A stretch of 55,243 nucleotides of DNA from Bacteroidales bacterium (GCA_015060385.1 SUYO01000005.1:1-55243), one strand, 5' to 3'; shown: positions 33,779-42,856, counted from the stretch's first letter. Notes: generated by a model from the letters alone, not told the origin. Numbers and translations: made by a program.

Positions 33779-35104
33779 ATGAAAAGAGTGCTCGTCATAA
33801 CTTATTATTGGCCTCCGACCGGCGGATCGGGTGTGCAGAGGTGGGTGAAGTTTGCCAGATATCTTCCTTCAGAAGGCTGGCAGCCGGTAATCTATACTCC
33901 GGAAAACCCTGAACAGCTCGCCGTCGACCACTCGCTGGAAAAGGAAATCCCAGAAGAAGCAGAAATAATAAAGAGACATATCACCGAACCATACGAACTC
34001 TACAAGAAGTTCCTCCGCGGCTCAGGACACGGGAAGGAAGCCGTGGAAGTGAATCCCGTCAATGCCCGGAACAAGTCCTTCGCGCAGAAGGCAGCAATGT
34101 GGGTAAGGGGCAACTTCTTCCGCCCGGATCCGCGCTGCATGTGGATAAGACCTTCGGTGAAATACCTGAAGAAATATCTCGAAGAGCATCCTGTCGACCT
34201 TATAGTCAGCACGGGACCTCCCCAGTCCATGCACCTGATAGGCAGAAGACTGGCGAAGGAGACCGGTCTGCCGTGGATTGCGGACTTCCGTGACCCATGG
34301 ACAAAGATCTTCTATTTCAAGCATCTTTCGATGACCCGCGCAACTGAAAAGTGGCATCATAGGATGGAGAAGAAGGTGCTGGACGAAGCTACTGCTGTCG
34401 TAGCGGTATCTCCTCTTGTACAGAAGGACTTCCAGCAGGTCACAAAGACTCCTGTCGTACTTATCACTAACGGATTTGACGAAAACGACTACCCTGACAT
34501 GAATGTCTCCCAGATGTCGGGAGGTCATGAAAAGGACTTTACCATAACCCATACAGGTCTTTTCGCTGCAGACGGAAATCCTACCGTGCTTTGGGATGTG
34601 CTGGCTGACAAATGCCGCAAGGACTCCGAGTTCAGAAACCGTCTGAAGATAAGACTCGTAGGAAAGACAGACATCCAGATAATCGGGGCCATCGAAGATG
34701 CAGGACTGAAGGACAATCTCATCGACCTGGGATATCAGCCGCATGAAGTGGCGGTGGATGAACAGAGAAAGGCTTCCCTGCTCATCCTTCCGCTCAGGAA
34801 GGAACCGGAGTACAAGGCCGTGCTTCCGGGCAAGCTTTTCGAATACATCGCATCCCGCCGTCCCGTACTCGGAATAGGCCAGCCTGACGGAGCCATGGCC
34901 ATGATAATGGATTCCACAAAGACCGGCACGGTACTCGACTGGAACGACAGGGAAGCCGTCGGCCGATTCATCGACCGGTGCTGGTGCGACCATTGCAAAG
35001 GCACACTGACCGTCGAAGGTGCCGACATCTCGCAGTTCACCCGCCGTAACCTCACCCGCCGGATGGCGGAACTTTTTGACAGAATCGTATCCGGGAAACA
35101 ATAG
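33779..35104 (+). CDS. Glycosyltransferase (GT4-like)
   Basis: 441 residues, GT-B fold. N-terminal YYWPPTGGSGVQRWVKFARYL is the acceptor-side Rossmann start; the C-terminal half carries LPGKLFEYIASRRPVLGIG, the nucleotide-sugar-binding region with the conserved Glu. Such proteins build cell-surface polysaccharides from the cytosolic face. Substrate unknown. The conserved motif starts at residue 8, so the ATG at 33779 is reliable. Likely co-transcribed with the YfhO-type gene 76 bases downstream. Confidence 0.85.
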   Translation: MKRVLVITYYWPPTGGSGVQRWVKFARYLPSEGWQPVIYTPENPEQLAVDHSLEKEIPEEAEIIKRHITEPYELYKKFLRGSGHGKEAVEVNPVNARNKSFAQKAAMWVRGNFFRPDPRCMWIRPSVKYLKKYLEEHPVDLIVSTGPPQSMHLIGRRLAKETGLPWIADFRDPWTKIFYFKHLSMTRATEKWHHRMEKKVLDEATAVVAVSPLVQKDFQQVTKTPVVLITNGFDENDYPDMNVSQMSGGHEKDFTITHTGLFAADGNPTVLWDVLADKCRKDSEFRNRLKIRLVGKTDIQIIGAIEDAGLKDNLIDLGYQPHEVAVDEQRKASLLILPLRKEPEYKAVLPGKLFEYIASRRPVLGIGQPDGAMAMIMDSTKTGTVLDWNDREAVGRFIDRCWCDHCKGTLTVEGADISQFTRRNLTRRMAELFDRIVSGKQ

Positions 35105-35180
35105 GAATCCACGGATAAAACGACAGAAATACACACCATATCCGGAAATACGCATGATTTCCCGGACAAAACGGATAGAA

Positions 35181-37856
35181 ATGAATAAAGATCTTTTGAA
35201 GAAAATCCTGGCTTACGCAGGTATCATCCTGTTTTTCGCCATCGTGGCATACGGATTCGTACCACAGGTACTGAGCGGAAAGATAGTCAACCAGAGCGAC
35301 ATATCCTCATGGAAGGGAATGGCAAACGAGGCCATGACCCATAACGAGGCCCATCCCGACGACCCGACCGCATGGACCAATTCGATGTTCGGAGGCATGC
35401 CGACGACAGCGACCATCGACGACTTCGACGGCGACTGGACCGACAAGCTGTACGACCTCCTTCTGACGGGCCGAAGGCCGGGAAGCTATCTGTTCCTCGC
35501 CCTTGTCGGCGGTTTCCTGCTCATGCTTTCGATGGGGATGAACGGCATAGTAGCGGTCGCCGGAGCCATCGCCGTCGCCTTCTGTTCATACAACATGCAG
35601 ATCATCCAGGTCGGCCATAACACCAAGATGCAGGCCATCGCCTATTTTCCATGGGTGCTTGCAGGAGTCATCTATACATACAAGGCGGCGCTCGGAAGAT
35701 TGCCACGTCGCTCCGCTCCTTGCAATGACGGGGCGGAATCTTCAGGATGGCTGCCGAAGACGGTTCTGGGGGCAACGCTGTTTGCATTTGCCCTGAGCAT
35801 GCAGATAAAGGCTAACCATGTTCAGATCACATATTATCTTGCAATCGTCATCTTCGTCTACGCAATCGCGCTGCTTATAAGCCTGTGCATCGACAAGGCA
35901 AAGCGTGTCATGCTTGGCCGTTTCTTCGCCGCTTCCGCCCTGCTGCTGGTGATAGGGTGCGTCGGTATCGCGACGAATGCCAACAAGCTCATCCCTACAT
36001 ACGAATACACTCCTTATACGATGCGCGGAGGCTCTGAGCTTTCGGGCAGCGGTACGGGGCATAATGCGGAAGGACTCGACCTTGACTATGCGACCGCATG
36101 GTCTTATGGCATCGAGGAAATGCCTAACCTGTTGATTCCTAACTATAACGGAGGTTCATCAGCCGGTCCTCTGGACATGGACTCGGAGACAGGAAAGCTT
36201 CTCAAGAGGGCTGGACAGCCTAATCTGCGCCAGACCCTCAAGGCCATGCCTCTGTATTGGGGTCCTCAGCCGTTCACTGCGGGTCCTATGTACATGGGAG
36301 CGATAACAGTCTTCCTGTTCGTGCTTGGCCTGTGCCTTGTAAAGGGCAGGGAGAAATGGTGGATGGTCGTTGCGACTGTCATAGCCATACTGCTTGCATG
36401 GGGAAGCCATTTCATGTGGTTCACCAAGCTGTGGTTCGACTATGCACCGTTCTACAACAAGTTCAGGACGGTTTCAATGGCTCTGATCGTGCTGCAGGTG
36501 ACCCTCCCGCTTCTTGGATTCTATGTCCTCGACAGGATCATCAAGGAAAAATACGAAAAGAAGGACTTCTTGAAGGCCGGATACATTTCCTATGCTGTTA
36601 CAGCCGGATTCTGCCTGCTTTGCGTGCTGATTCCAGGCGTTGCAGGAAGCTTCACAGGGGCTGTTGACGCAGGTCAGCCGGAGATCCTCATAGATGCCTT
36701 GGCTGCAGACAGGGCCGAGCTTCTCAGAAAGGACGCACTCCGCTCGCTTGTTCTGATCACGGTGGCATTCGCCCTCCTTCTCTGGGCATACCGCACACCT
36801 AAGACAGATGCAGTCGGTCCGAAGGGTTCGTTCGTAAGAAAGGGCAGGCTGACAATGGTAGCTTTTGCTATGGTCTTCCTCGTATGGATCGATCTTGTTT
36901 CTGTAGGAAAGCGATATCTGAACAAGGATCATTTCGTCACACCTAAGGATTTCACGGCGCAGTATGACCTTCGTCCTGTAGATGAGATCATCCTCGAAGA
37001 TCCGGACCTGGATTACAGGGTTCTGGATATCAGCGTGAACACATTCAACAGCTCGATTCCAAGCTACCACCATAAGACAATCGGAGGATACAGTCCTGTT
37101 AAATTGCAACGTTATCAGGATCTTATAGAAAGATACATCACATCTGAAATCTACGAAATCTATGATGTGGTCGAGAATTCAGAAACAGTTTCTGAGGTAT
37201 CTGAAACATTGCCTGAACTTAAAGTAACATCGTTGTTAAATGGCAGATACATCATTCTGGGAGCGGATTATCCTCCGGTAATAAACAGTCATGCTTATGG
37301 AAACGCATGGTTCGTTTCGTCATTTGTACCGGCTTCGACCCCTGATGAGGAGATAGCGCTTCTAGCTTCGACAGACCTCCACACGACAGCTGTCATCGGA
37401 GAGGACTTTGCATGGGCAAGAAAGGCCTTTGCGAGCGAAGCACCTGATGTCATTGCGAGCGAAGCGTGGCAATCTTCCCCTTCCATAACCCTTACTCATT
37501 ACGCACCTAACGAACTCCGCTACAGCTACAGCACGGACGTAGAGCGCGCCGCCATCTTCAGCGAGATCTATTACCCTGAGGGATGGAAGGCATGGATCGA
37601 ACCAGCCGGAGCCTATGGTGAGGTTCGCAACGGCCATTACGAGCCGACTGCCGGAGCACGCGAAATCGAACTCTTCCGCGTAGACTGGATGCTCCGTGGA
37701 GCTATTATCCCAGAAGGCGAAGGCCAGCTGATAATGCGTTTCGAGCCGGATTCATATCAGCTTGGAGAAAACGTATCGCGTGCAAGCTCCATCGCCCTGA
37801 TCCTCCTGCTTCTGGGCTCAATTGCTATGGTAGTCTTCCGTAAACATGGTGCTTAA
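35181..37856 (+). CDS. YfhO-family polytopic membrane protein
   Basis: 891 residues from MNKDLLKK; the frame continues upstream inside the glycosyltransferase gene without membrane character, so the later Met is chosen. About 12-14 hydrophobic helices are followed by a large extracytoplasmic C-terminal region and a last helix (SIALILLLLGSIAMVVF). YfhO proteins have a GT-C-like layout and are linked to teichoic-acid or glycolipid glycosylation in Firmicutes; here the partner is the adjacent glycosyltransferase. Two REP-like repeats are translated in frame: LPRRSAPCNDG near residue 175 and DVIASEAWQSS near 760. Both fall in loops between conserved segments. Confidence 0.85.
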   Translation: MNKDLLKKILAYAGIILFFAIVAYGFVPQVLSGKIVNQSDISSWKGMANEAMTHNEAHPDDPTAWTNSMFGGMPTTATIDDFDGDWTDKLYDLLLTGRRPGSYLFLALVGGFLLMLSMGMNGIVAVAGAIAVAFCSYNMQIIQVGHNTKMQAIAYFPWVLAGVIYTYKAALGRLPRRSAPCNDGAESSGWLPKTVLGATLFAFALSMQIKANHVQITYYLAIVIFVYAIALLISLCIDKAKRVMLGRFFAASALLLVIGCVGIATNANKLIPTYEYTPYTMRGGSELSGSGTGHNAEGLDLDYATAWSYGIEEMPNLLIPNYNGGSSAGPLDMDSETGKLLKRAGQPNLRQTLKAMPLYWGPQPFTAGPMYMGAITVFLFVLGLCLVKGREKWWMVVATVIAILLAWGSHFMWFTKLWFDYAPFYNKFRTVSMALIVLQVTLPLLGFYVLDRIIKEKYEKKDFLKAGYISYAVTAGFCLLCVLIPGVAGSFTGAVDAGQPEILIDALAADRAELLRKDALRSLVLITVAFALLLWAYRTPKTDAVGPKGSFVRKGRLTMVAFAMVFLVWIDLVSVGKRYLNKDHFVTPKDFTAQYDLRPVDEIILEDPDLDYRVLDISVNTFNSSIPSYHHKTIGGYSPVKLQRYQDLIERYITSEIYEIYDVVENSETVSEVSETLPELKVTSLLNGRYIILGADYPPVINSHAYGNAWFVSSFVPASTPDEEIALLASTDLHTTAVIGEDFAWARKAFASEAPDVIASEAWQSSPSITLTHYAPNELRYSYSTDVERAAIFSEIYYPEGWKAWIEPAGAYGEVRNGHYEPTAGAREIELFRVDWMLRGAIIPEGEGQLIMRFEPDSYQLGENVSRASSIALILLLLGSIAMVVFRKHGA
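35698..35731 (+). repeat. REP-like repeat inside the YfhO-type gene (copy 1)
   Basis: Begins GATTGCCACGTCGCTCCGCT and ends TTGCAATGACGG. It is the inverse orientation of the ATTGCGAGCGAAGCGTGGCAAT-type unit at 37449-37479 and is also related to 39900-39934. Length keeps the reading frame. Confidence 0.7.
37429..37479 (+). repeat. REP-like repeat inside the YfhO-type gene (copy 2)
   Basis: A partial unit TTGCGAGCGAAG (37429-37440) followed by a fuller unit starting GTCATTGCGAGCGAAGCGTG at 37449. Translated as FASEAPDVIASEAWQSS. The hydrophilic SEAWQS translation is typical of this kind of repeat read in frame. Confidence 0.7.
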
Positions 37857-37878
37857 ATACTTGATTATTATATAATTA

Positions 37879-37917
37879 TGCATAAAGCCTGCTGCAAATT
37901 GCAGCAGGCTTTATGCA
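37879..37917. terminator. Perfect palindromic bidirectional terminator
   Basis: A 39-base perfect inverted repeat (AAGCCTGCTGC and GCAGCAGGCTT at its core), with A/T tracts outside, between the YfhO-type gene and the convergent NSS transporter gene. Confidence 0.85.
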
Positions 37918-37953
37918 TTAAAACGTTACTATTCAATAAATTAGCTACCAGGT

Positions 37954-39297
37954 TTAAATCAGGCCTGAAACAAAGACCACGATGATAGCCAGCGGGCAGA
38001 CATAGCGGATAAGGAACCAGAGCACGCCGAACATCCTTGCATTTGCAGAGAGGGTGCCTCCGTTTGTAAACTCGTCGTAGATGTCTGTCTTCTTTAGTCT
38101 CCAGCCAACGAAAAGTACTGTCATGAGACTTCCCAGAGTCATGAGGATATTCGATGAGATACTATCAAAGAAGTCGAATATCGACAGACCGGCTATCTTC
38201 ACTCCCGAGAGAGGTCCGAATGAGAGCGAACAGAGGACTCCGACCACCCAGCATCCAGCAAACACAATCAGACTTGCACTTACACGCTTCAATCCTTTTT
38301 CCTCCACAAGATATGCGACAGCAACTTCCAGCATCGAAATCGAAGATGTGAGCGCTGCAACCAGAAGGGCCATGAAGAAGGCTATCGCAATGACTCCTCC
38401 TGCCGGCATCTGGGAAAACACATAGGGAAGGGTCTCGAAGACAAGTCCCGGTCCTGACTGCGGATTGAGTCCGAAGGCGAACACTGCCGGCATGATGGCA
38501 ACTCCGGCGATAAGGGCGAACATGAGGTCAGAAACAGCTGTCGCAGTGCTTTGAAAAAGAGGATTCTCCTTCTTGTCCACATATGACGCATAGGTCATTA
38601 TTGTTCCGAAACCTAGCGAAAGCGAGAAGAAAGCTTGTCCGAGGGCGGCTGCAAACGTGTGTCCGTCTATCTTTGAAAAGTCCGGCTTGAAAAGATAATC
38701 GACACCCCTTCCTGCTCCCGGAAGTGTCAGAGAATATACGGCAATCGCCAGTACCATGAAGAAGAGCAGAGGCATCATCACCTTGCTGAACTTCTCTATT
38801 CCGTCCTTGATACCTACCATCACGATAAGTGTTGTAGTTAACAGAAAGGCCGTATGCATGATTATAGGCATCCATGTAGATGAGACGAAGTCGGTGAACA
38901 TGGTACCCATGGTCGTGCGGGTGTCCGTGTCTGTAAATGTGAATGTCATGGACTTCAGGAGATATTCCACCGACCATCCGCCGATGACGCTATAATACGA
39001 AAGGACTATGAGGGGAACTATCACCGTAAACATTCCTACCCACTTCCATGCAGATCCTCCCGAAAGGTCCCTGAAGGCTGCATAAGCATTCTGCTGGCTT
39101 TTTCTGCCGACAACGAACTCCGACACGAAGATCGGAAGGCAGATGACGAAACTCAGAAGTATGTATACTATGATGAATGCCGCTCCTCCGTTCTCTCCCA
39201 CAAGATATGGAAAACGCCAGAGGTTACCCAGTCCTACCGCCGAACCTGCCATCGCCACAAGGGCACCGAACCTGCTTCCAAAACTATCCCTTTTCAT
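37954..39297 (-). CDS. Sodium-dependent transporter, NSS/SNF family
   Basis: A 447-residue inner-membrane symporter with the family's N-terminal signature MAGSAVGLGNLWRFPYLVGENGG, which binds sodium and substrate backbone. About 11-12 helices; bacterial members usually carry amino acids. The substrate is not predictable from sequence; tryptophan is a possibility only because of the nearby tryptophanase gene, and that link is weak. It stands downstream of folA, separated by a long palindromic terminator, so it should be independently transcribed. Confidence 0.9.
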   Translation of the reverse strand: MKRDSFGSRFGALVAMAGSAVGLGNLWRFPYLVGENGGAAFIIVYILLSFVICLPIFVSEFVVGRKSQQNAYAAFRDLSGGSAWKWVGMFTVIVPLIVLSYYSVIGGWSVEYLLKSMTFTFTDTDTRTTMGTMFTDFVSSTWMPIIMHTAFLLTTTLIVMVGIKDGIEKFSKVMMPLLFFMVLAIAVYSLTLPGAGRGVDYLFKPDFSKIDGHTFAAALGQAFFSLSLGFGTIMTYASYVDKKENPLFQSTATAVSDLMFALIAGVAIMPAVFAFGLNPQSGPGLVFETLPYVFSQMPAGGVIAIAFFMALLVAALTSSISMLEVAVAYLVEEKGLKRVSASLIVFAGCWVVGVLCSLSFGPLSGVKIAGLSIFDFFDSISSNILMTLGSLMTVLFVGWRLKKTDIYDEFTNGGTLSANARMFGVLWFLIRYVCPLAIIVVFVSGLI

Positions 39298-39331
39298 GAA
39301 GTTTACCTATATATTTGATTTATAAGCCATT

Positions 39332-39373
39332 AGCTGATTAGCCTGCCGCCCCGGGGCGGCAGGCTAATCAGCT
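39332..39373. terminator. Perfect palindromic terminator after folA
   Basis: A 42-base perfect inverted repeat centred on CCGCCCCGGGGCGG, with AGCTGATTAG outer arms. It overlaps the stop codon of folA by two bases. Followed on the minus strand by A/T-rich sequence. Confidence 0.8.
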
Positions 39374-39890
39374 ATTTTGTTAATTTACAATATGTTACGA
39401 ATTCGAAGTCGTAGCCGGACTCGTCGTCGTGGAGGAGTCCGGAACGGTCAGCAACATGCCATACGGCCGGATCGATGACCGGGAAGAAGGTATCCGCATC
39501 CTCGATGACGGTATGGACATGGGTCACGATGAGACGGTCGGCATCGGCCATGGCACGGGCATAGACCTGACCTCCGCCGATGACGAAGCACCTGTCAGGA
39601 GAGTACTCCGCTTCGCACGGAATGGCGGAAGAAGCAGTCTCATACGCCTTTTCAAGGGACGGAACGACAACCACCCCTTCCGGAGCATCAAAACCCCGGG
39701 AAACGACGATATTCGTGCGTTTCGGAAGAGGTCTTCCGATGGATTCGAACGTCTTGCGGCCCATTATGACCGGACAGCCCGAAGTCGTACGCTTGAAGAA
39801 CTTCAGGTCTTCGGAAATATGCCATAGGAGGGCGTTGTCCCTTCCTATGGCATTATTGTCTGCTATTGCTACTATTATTACTTTTTCCAT
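39372..39890 (-). CDS. folA: Dihydrofolate reductase
   Basis: 172 residues from MEKVIIVAIADNNAIG at 39890; an upstream extension of 13 codons lies within repeat sequence and is rejected. Reduces dihydrofolate to tetrahydrofolate with NADPH, restoring the folate oxidised by ThyA. LLWHISEDLKFFKRTT carries the active-site acidic residue, followed by IMGRKTFESIG and VIGGGQVYARAM. Pairs functionally with thyA immediately upstream, with REP-like units between. Confidence 0.95.
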   Translation of the reverse strand: MEKVIIVAIADNNAIGRDNALLWHISEDLKFFKRTTSGCPVIMGRKTFESIGRPLPKRTNIVVSRGFDAPEGVVVVPSLEKAYETASSAIPCEAEYSPDRCFVIGGGQVYARAMADADRLIVTHVHTVIEDADTFFPVIDPAVWHVADRSGLLHDDESGYDFEFVTYCKLTK

Positions 39891-39899
39891 ATGTTCATA

Positions 39900-39934
39900 G
39901 ATTGCCACGGCTTCCCTGAAGCCTCGCAATGACG
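39900..39934. repeat. REP-like repeat (ATTGCCACGG...CGCAATGACG)
   Basis: Same family as the copies in the YfhO-type gene: ATTGCCAC, then an imperfect palindrome, then CGCAATGACG. Located between folA and thyA. Confidence 0.65.
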
Positions 39935-39942
39935 TGAAGAAC

Positions 39943-39981
39943 CGTCATCCTGAGGAGCCCGGAGGGCGACGTGAGGATCTT
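39943..39981. repeat. REP-like repeat (CGTCATCCTGAGG...GAGGATCTT)
   Basis: A second family: CGTCATCCTGAGGAGCCCGG at one end and GTGAGGATCTT at the other. It abuts the thyA stop codon. A related unit in the opposite orientation lies at 42888-42927. Confidence 0.65.
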
Positions 39982-40776
39982 CTATACAGCTACTGGGGCC
40001 GGTATCCTAGGGTACGGGTCATAATCGACCAGCTCGAAATCCTCATACCTGAAGTCGAATATGTCCTTGACGTCCGGGTTGATCTTCATCTTCGGAAGCG
40101 CACGAGGCTCACGGCTGAGCTGAAGTGCGACCTGCTCGAAATGGTTCGTATAGATGTGGGTATCTCCCGTCGTATGCACGAATTCTCCAGGCTGAAGTCC
40201 GCATACCTGGGCTATCATCATGGTAAGGAGAGCATAGGAAGCGATGTTGAACGGCACTCCGAGGAAGACGTCCGCACTGCGCTGGTAAAGCTGGCATGAG
40301 AGTTTTCCGTCAGCAACATAGAACTGGAAGAGCGAGTGGCATGGAGGCAGGGCCATCTTTTCGACTTCCGCCACATTCCACGCCGACACGATCATCCTTC
40401 GTGAGTCAGGATTGTTCCTTATCTGGCTTATGACGTTTGAAAGTTGGTCTATCGTGCCGCCGTCAGGGGTCGGCCAGCTGCGCCACTGATGGCCGTACAC
40501 GGGACCGAGGTCGCCGTTCTCGTCCGCCCACTCGTCCCAGATGGTCACTCCATGATTCTGGAGATACTTGACGTTGGTATCTCCGGCTATGAACCACAGG
40601 AGTTCATAGATGATGGACTTGAGGTGGACCTTCTTTGTGGTCAGGAGAGGAAAGCCTTCGCTGAGATCGAAACGCATCTGGTAGCCGAACACGCTCTGCG
40701 TGCCGGTACCGGTACGGTCGCTTTTCATCGTTCCGTTTTCACGGATATGGCGTAATAAGTCTAAATATTGTTTCAT
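39982..40776 (-). CDS. thyA: Thymidylate synthase
   Basis: 264 residues, the same length as the E. coli enzyme. Methylates dUMP to dTMP using methylene-tetrahydrofolate, producing dihydrofolate for FolA. The nucleophile Cys is in [13 protein letters not shown] near residue 146, with the phosphate-binding [11 protein letters not shown] at the start, [17 protein letters not shown], and [10 protein letters not shown] -7 box (TAATTTTG) lies 20 bases upstream. Confidence 0.98.
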   Translation of the reverse strand: MKQYLDLLRHIRENGTMKSDRTGTGTQSVFGYQMRFDLSEGFPLLTTKKVHLKSIIYELLWFIAGDTNVKYLQNHGVTIWDEWADENGDLGPVYGHQWRSWPTPDGGTIDQLSNVISQIRNNPDSRRMIVSAWNVAEVEKMALPPCHSLFQFYVADGKLSCQLYQRSADVFLGVPFNIASYALLTMMIAQVCGLQPGEFVHTTGDTHIYTNHFEQVALQLSREPRALPKMKINPDVKDIFDFRYEDFELVDYDPYPRIPAPVAV

Positions 40777-40795
40777 GGTGAGTCAGAAAATCTCT

Positions 40796-40803
40796 CAAAA
40801 TTA
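40796..40803 (-). promoter_or_regulatory. -7 box (TAATTTTG) of thyA
   Basis: Perfect TAnnTTTG on the minus strand, 19 bases before the start codon; folA is probably on the same transcript. Confidence 0.6.
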
Positions 40804-40922
40804 CATGTATTTATTGTAATTGCCAAGAAAAAACAATATCCGTTTCCCTCAATTTACCCTTTGCAAAAGTGCTTTGGACAATTTTATTAACAAGAGGTAG
40901 AAATACAATAAAATATTATTTC

Positions 40923-40930
40923 TAAATTTG
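40923..40930 (+). promoter_or_regulatory. -7 box (TAAATTTG) before the structured leader
   Basis: Perfect TAnnTTTG about 330 bases before the lipoprotein gene at 41261. No other box is seen between, so the long structured region is probably the 5' part of that mRNA or a separate RNA. Confidence 0.5.
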
Positions 40931-40937
40931 TCACAAT

Positions 40938-41179
40938 AATCACTAAACAGCAACTGCCTATGAAACATTGAGCGTAGATTGATACGCACATTACATATTG
41001 AAAAAAGCGTTTTAGTTTTATTCTGTCATTTCGAAAGTTTGGCGACTATATGAATACCGACAGGAATATTACGAAGATGTTCGTGCATTATTGCGCGGGC
41101 TTTCGGTTATTCTGTCGGTCGGGTTACGCCAAACACCTCGAAATGTGGATATATTGAAAGTTCCGTGCTTTTTTTATGT
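40938..41179 (+). ncRNA. Candidate structured leader or small RNA
   Basis: A long nested arm is visible: CATTTCGA (41027-41034) with TCGAAATG (41138-41145); TTTGGCG (41038-41044) with CGCCAAA (41127-41133); ACCGACAGGAAT (41056-41067) with ATTCTGTCGGT (41109-41119), plus an inner ACGAAgatgTTCGT hairpin. ATTCTGTC also occurs earlier at 41020-41027 and could pair with GACAGGAAT instead, so two mutually exclusive folds exist. The end carries a run of T at 41169-41175. No known family is recognised. Confidence 0.5.
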
Positions 41180-41260
41180 GCCTATCCCTCAATAAACTAA
41201 GGAACTTCGGAGTACCCAAAAAGCCGTTAAATGAGTAGGATTATTATTAAATGAAAATTT

Positions 41261-41707
41261 ATGAAAAAAGCTATAAGATTACTGATAGCAGCAATTATTA
41301 CTATTCCAATGATAGCATCTTGTGGAATATCCGCTCCTAAATCTTTTAAAAAAGCGTATGATGGTGGCAGTTGGAGTACTGTCATGGTACGAGATGACCT
41401 TTCCTATGACAGAGCCTTTGGTGAAGTTATGGATGTCATCGGCAGGCAATTTGAATTGGATATGATTTCTAAAGAAGGTGGTTATTTGAGGACTAACTGG
41501 ATATATACTTGGAATAAAAAGGGAAAATACACAGAAAAGTACAGGACCCGTATTATTGTAAAATTCAGTTCAGATAAAAGAAGGGTTGACATTAAATCCG
41601 AGGCCGAATTCGGTGGAGAACCACGTTGGGTCAAAGGATTTGACACTGCACTTCTTACTCAAGTGAAACAAGACATCATGGGTGTAGTCGGCAGTACTGT
41701 CCTGTAG
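41261..41707 (+). CDS. Small hypothetical lipoprotein
   Basis: 148 residues with a lipobox (IASCGISA, Cys21). The mature part is a single small alpha/beta domain with alternating strands (RAFGEVMDVIGRQFELDMIS, then RTRIIVKFSSDKRRVDIKSEAEF), reminiscent of BamC-like or DUF3568-like lipoproteins, but not recognised with confidence. Codon use is more A/T-rich than that of its neighbours. It lies alone behind the long structured leader, so RNA-level control is plausible. Confidence 0.75.
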   Translation: MKKAIRLLIAAIITIPMIASCGISAPKSFKKAYDGGSWSTVMVRDDLSYDRAFGEVMDVIGRQFELDMISKEGGYLRTNWIYTWNKKGKYTEKYRTRIIVKFSSDKRRVDIKSEAEFGGEPRWVKGFDTALLTQVKQDIMGVVGSTVL

Positions 41708-41806
41708 TCATTCTTGACCGGTTATATTATGAGGAAGTTATCAGAATAGCATTCATTCCTATCGATAACTTCCTCAATTTTGCTCAGCTGTGCCCTAAGA
41801 TGATAA

Positions 41807-42856
41807 TTACCTTATTCCGAAAACATAGATTATTGCCTGCTCGTAGACTTCGCCAGGACGGAGGACACAGTTAGGGAAGTCCGGCTGGTTAGGTGCGTCA
41901 GGATAGTTCTGACACTCGATAGCTATACCGTCGTTCTCTCCATATACATGTCCGTTCTTGCCTTCAGGACAGCCTGCAAGCCAGTTTCCTGTATAGACCT
42001 GCACGCCAGGCTGGGTAGTATAGATATTGAGGGTACGTCCGCTCTCAGGAGCATGAAGCTCGCAGCAGAACTGAAGCTGTCCGGGCTCCGTGCCGTCGAT
42101 GACCCAGCAATGGTCGTATCCGCTTCCTATCTTGAGAGCTTCGAAATCCGCTCTGATATCTCTTCCGACCGGTTTCTCGTTTACGAAATCCATAGGTGTT
42201 CCGGCTACCGGAGCGCTCTCTCCGAGAGGAATCTGGGTATCATCAGTAGGAAGGTACTCGGAACAGTTCATCCTGAGGGTGTGTCCGAGAATGTTGCCGT
42301 TTCCTTCTCCGTTGAGGTTGAAGTATGCATGGTTTGTAAGGTTGAGGACTGTAGGACCGTCAGACTCAGCAGTATAGGTCATGCGAAGTTCGCAGTCATC
42401 TGTCCACTCATAGCGTACGACAGCCTTGAGCGCAGACGGATATCCCTGCTCGCCATCCTCGGAATAGTACATGAACTCTACTCCTCCTTCGATTTCACGG
42501 CTCTCCCATACCCTGCTCTGGAAACCGTCAGGACCACCATGAAGGTGGTTAGGACCGCAGTTTACAGGAAGGGTGTACTCCTTTCCGTCAAGGGTGAATT
42601 TTCCGACAGCGACGCGGTTTGCATATCTGCCCGGAGTCTTTCCCATGCACGGACCGTCTCCGAAATAGCTCATAGGGTCAGCGTATCCGAGAGCTACGTC
42701 AGCCATGTTTCCGTCCTTGTCCGGAACGACTGCCGAAACGATTGCCGCACCGACACTTCCGAGCTGGACATAAGCGCCCTTAGAATTTGTAAGAGTGTAG
42801 AGATAGATCTCCTTTCCGCAGGCAGACTTGCCCCAAAGTTCCTTTTTCACTTCCAT
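41807..42856 (-). CDS. galM: Aldose 1-epimerase (cytosolic galactose mutarotase)
   Basis: 349 residues without a signal peptide. Motifs: GRYANRVAVGKFTLDG, NHLHGGPDGF, TNHAYFNLNGEG with the catalytic His, GYDHCWVIDG and IECQNYPDAPNQPDFPN. About the usual length. It is a paralogue of the exported enzyme in the ara operon. Single gene, with promoter elements at 42942-42973 and a REP-like unit in the transcribed leader. Confidence 0.95.
   Translation of the reverse strand: MEVKKELWGKSACGKEIYLYTLTNSKGAYVQLGSVGAAIVSAVVPDKDGNMADVALGYADPMSYFGDGPCMGKTPGRYANRVAVGKFTLDGKEYTLPVNCGPNHLHGGPDGFQSRVWESREIEGGVEFMYYSEDGEQGYPSALKAVVRYEWTDDCELRMTYTAESDGPTVLNLTNHAYFNLNGEGNGNILGHTLRMNCSEYLPTDDTQIPLGESAPVAGTPMDFVNEKPVGRDIRADFEALKIGSGYDHCWVIDGTEPGQLQFCCELHAPESGRTLNIYTTQPGVQVYTGNWLAGCPEGKNGHVYGENDGIAIECQNYPDAPNQPDFPNCVLRPGEVYEQAIIYVFGIR

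Noticed and set aside
34022..35155. 377-codon minus frame opposite the glycosyltransferase
   Set aside because: Antisense of a well-supported gene; no recognisable features.
35019..35180. N-terminal extension of the YfhO-type protein
   Set aside because: It overlaps the glycosyltransferase gene by 86 bases and has no hydrophobic or conserved character; MNKDLL at 35181 is the natural start.
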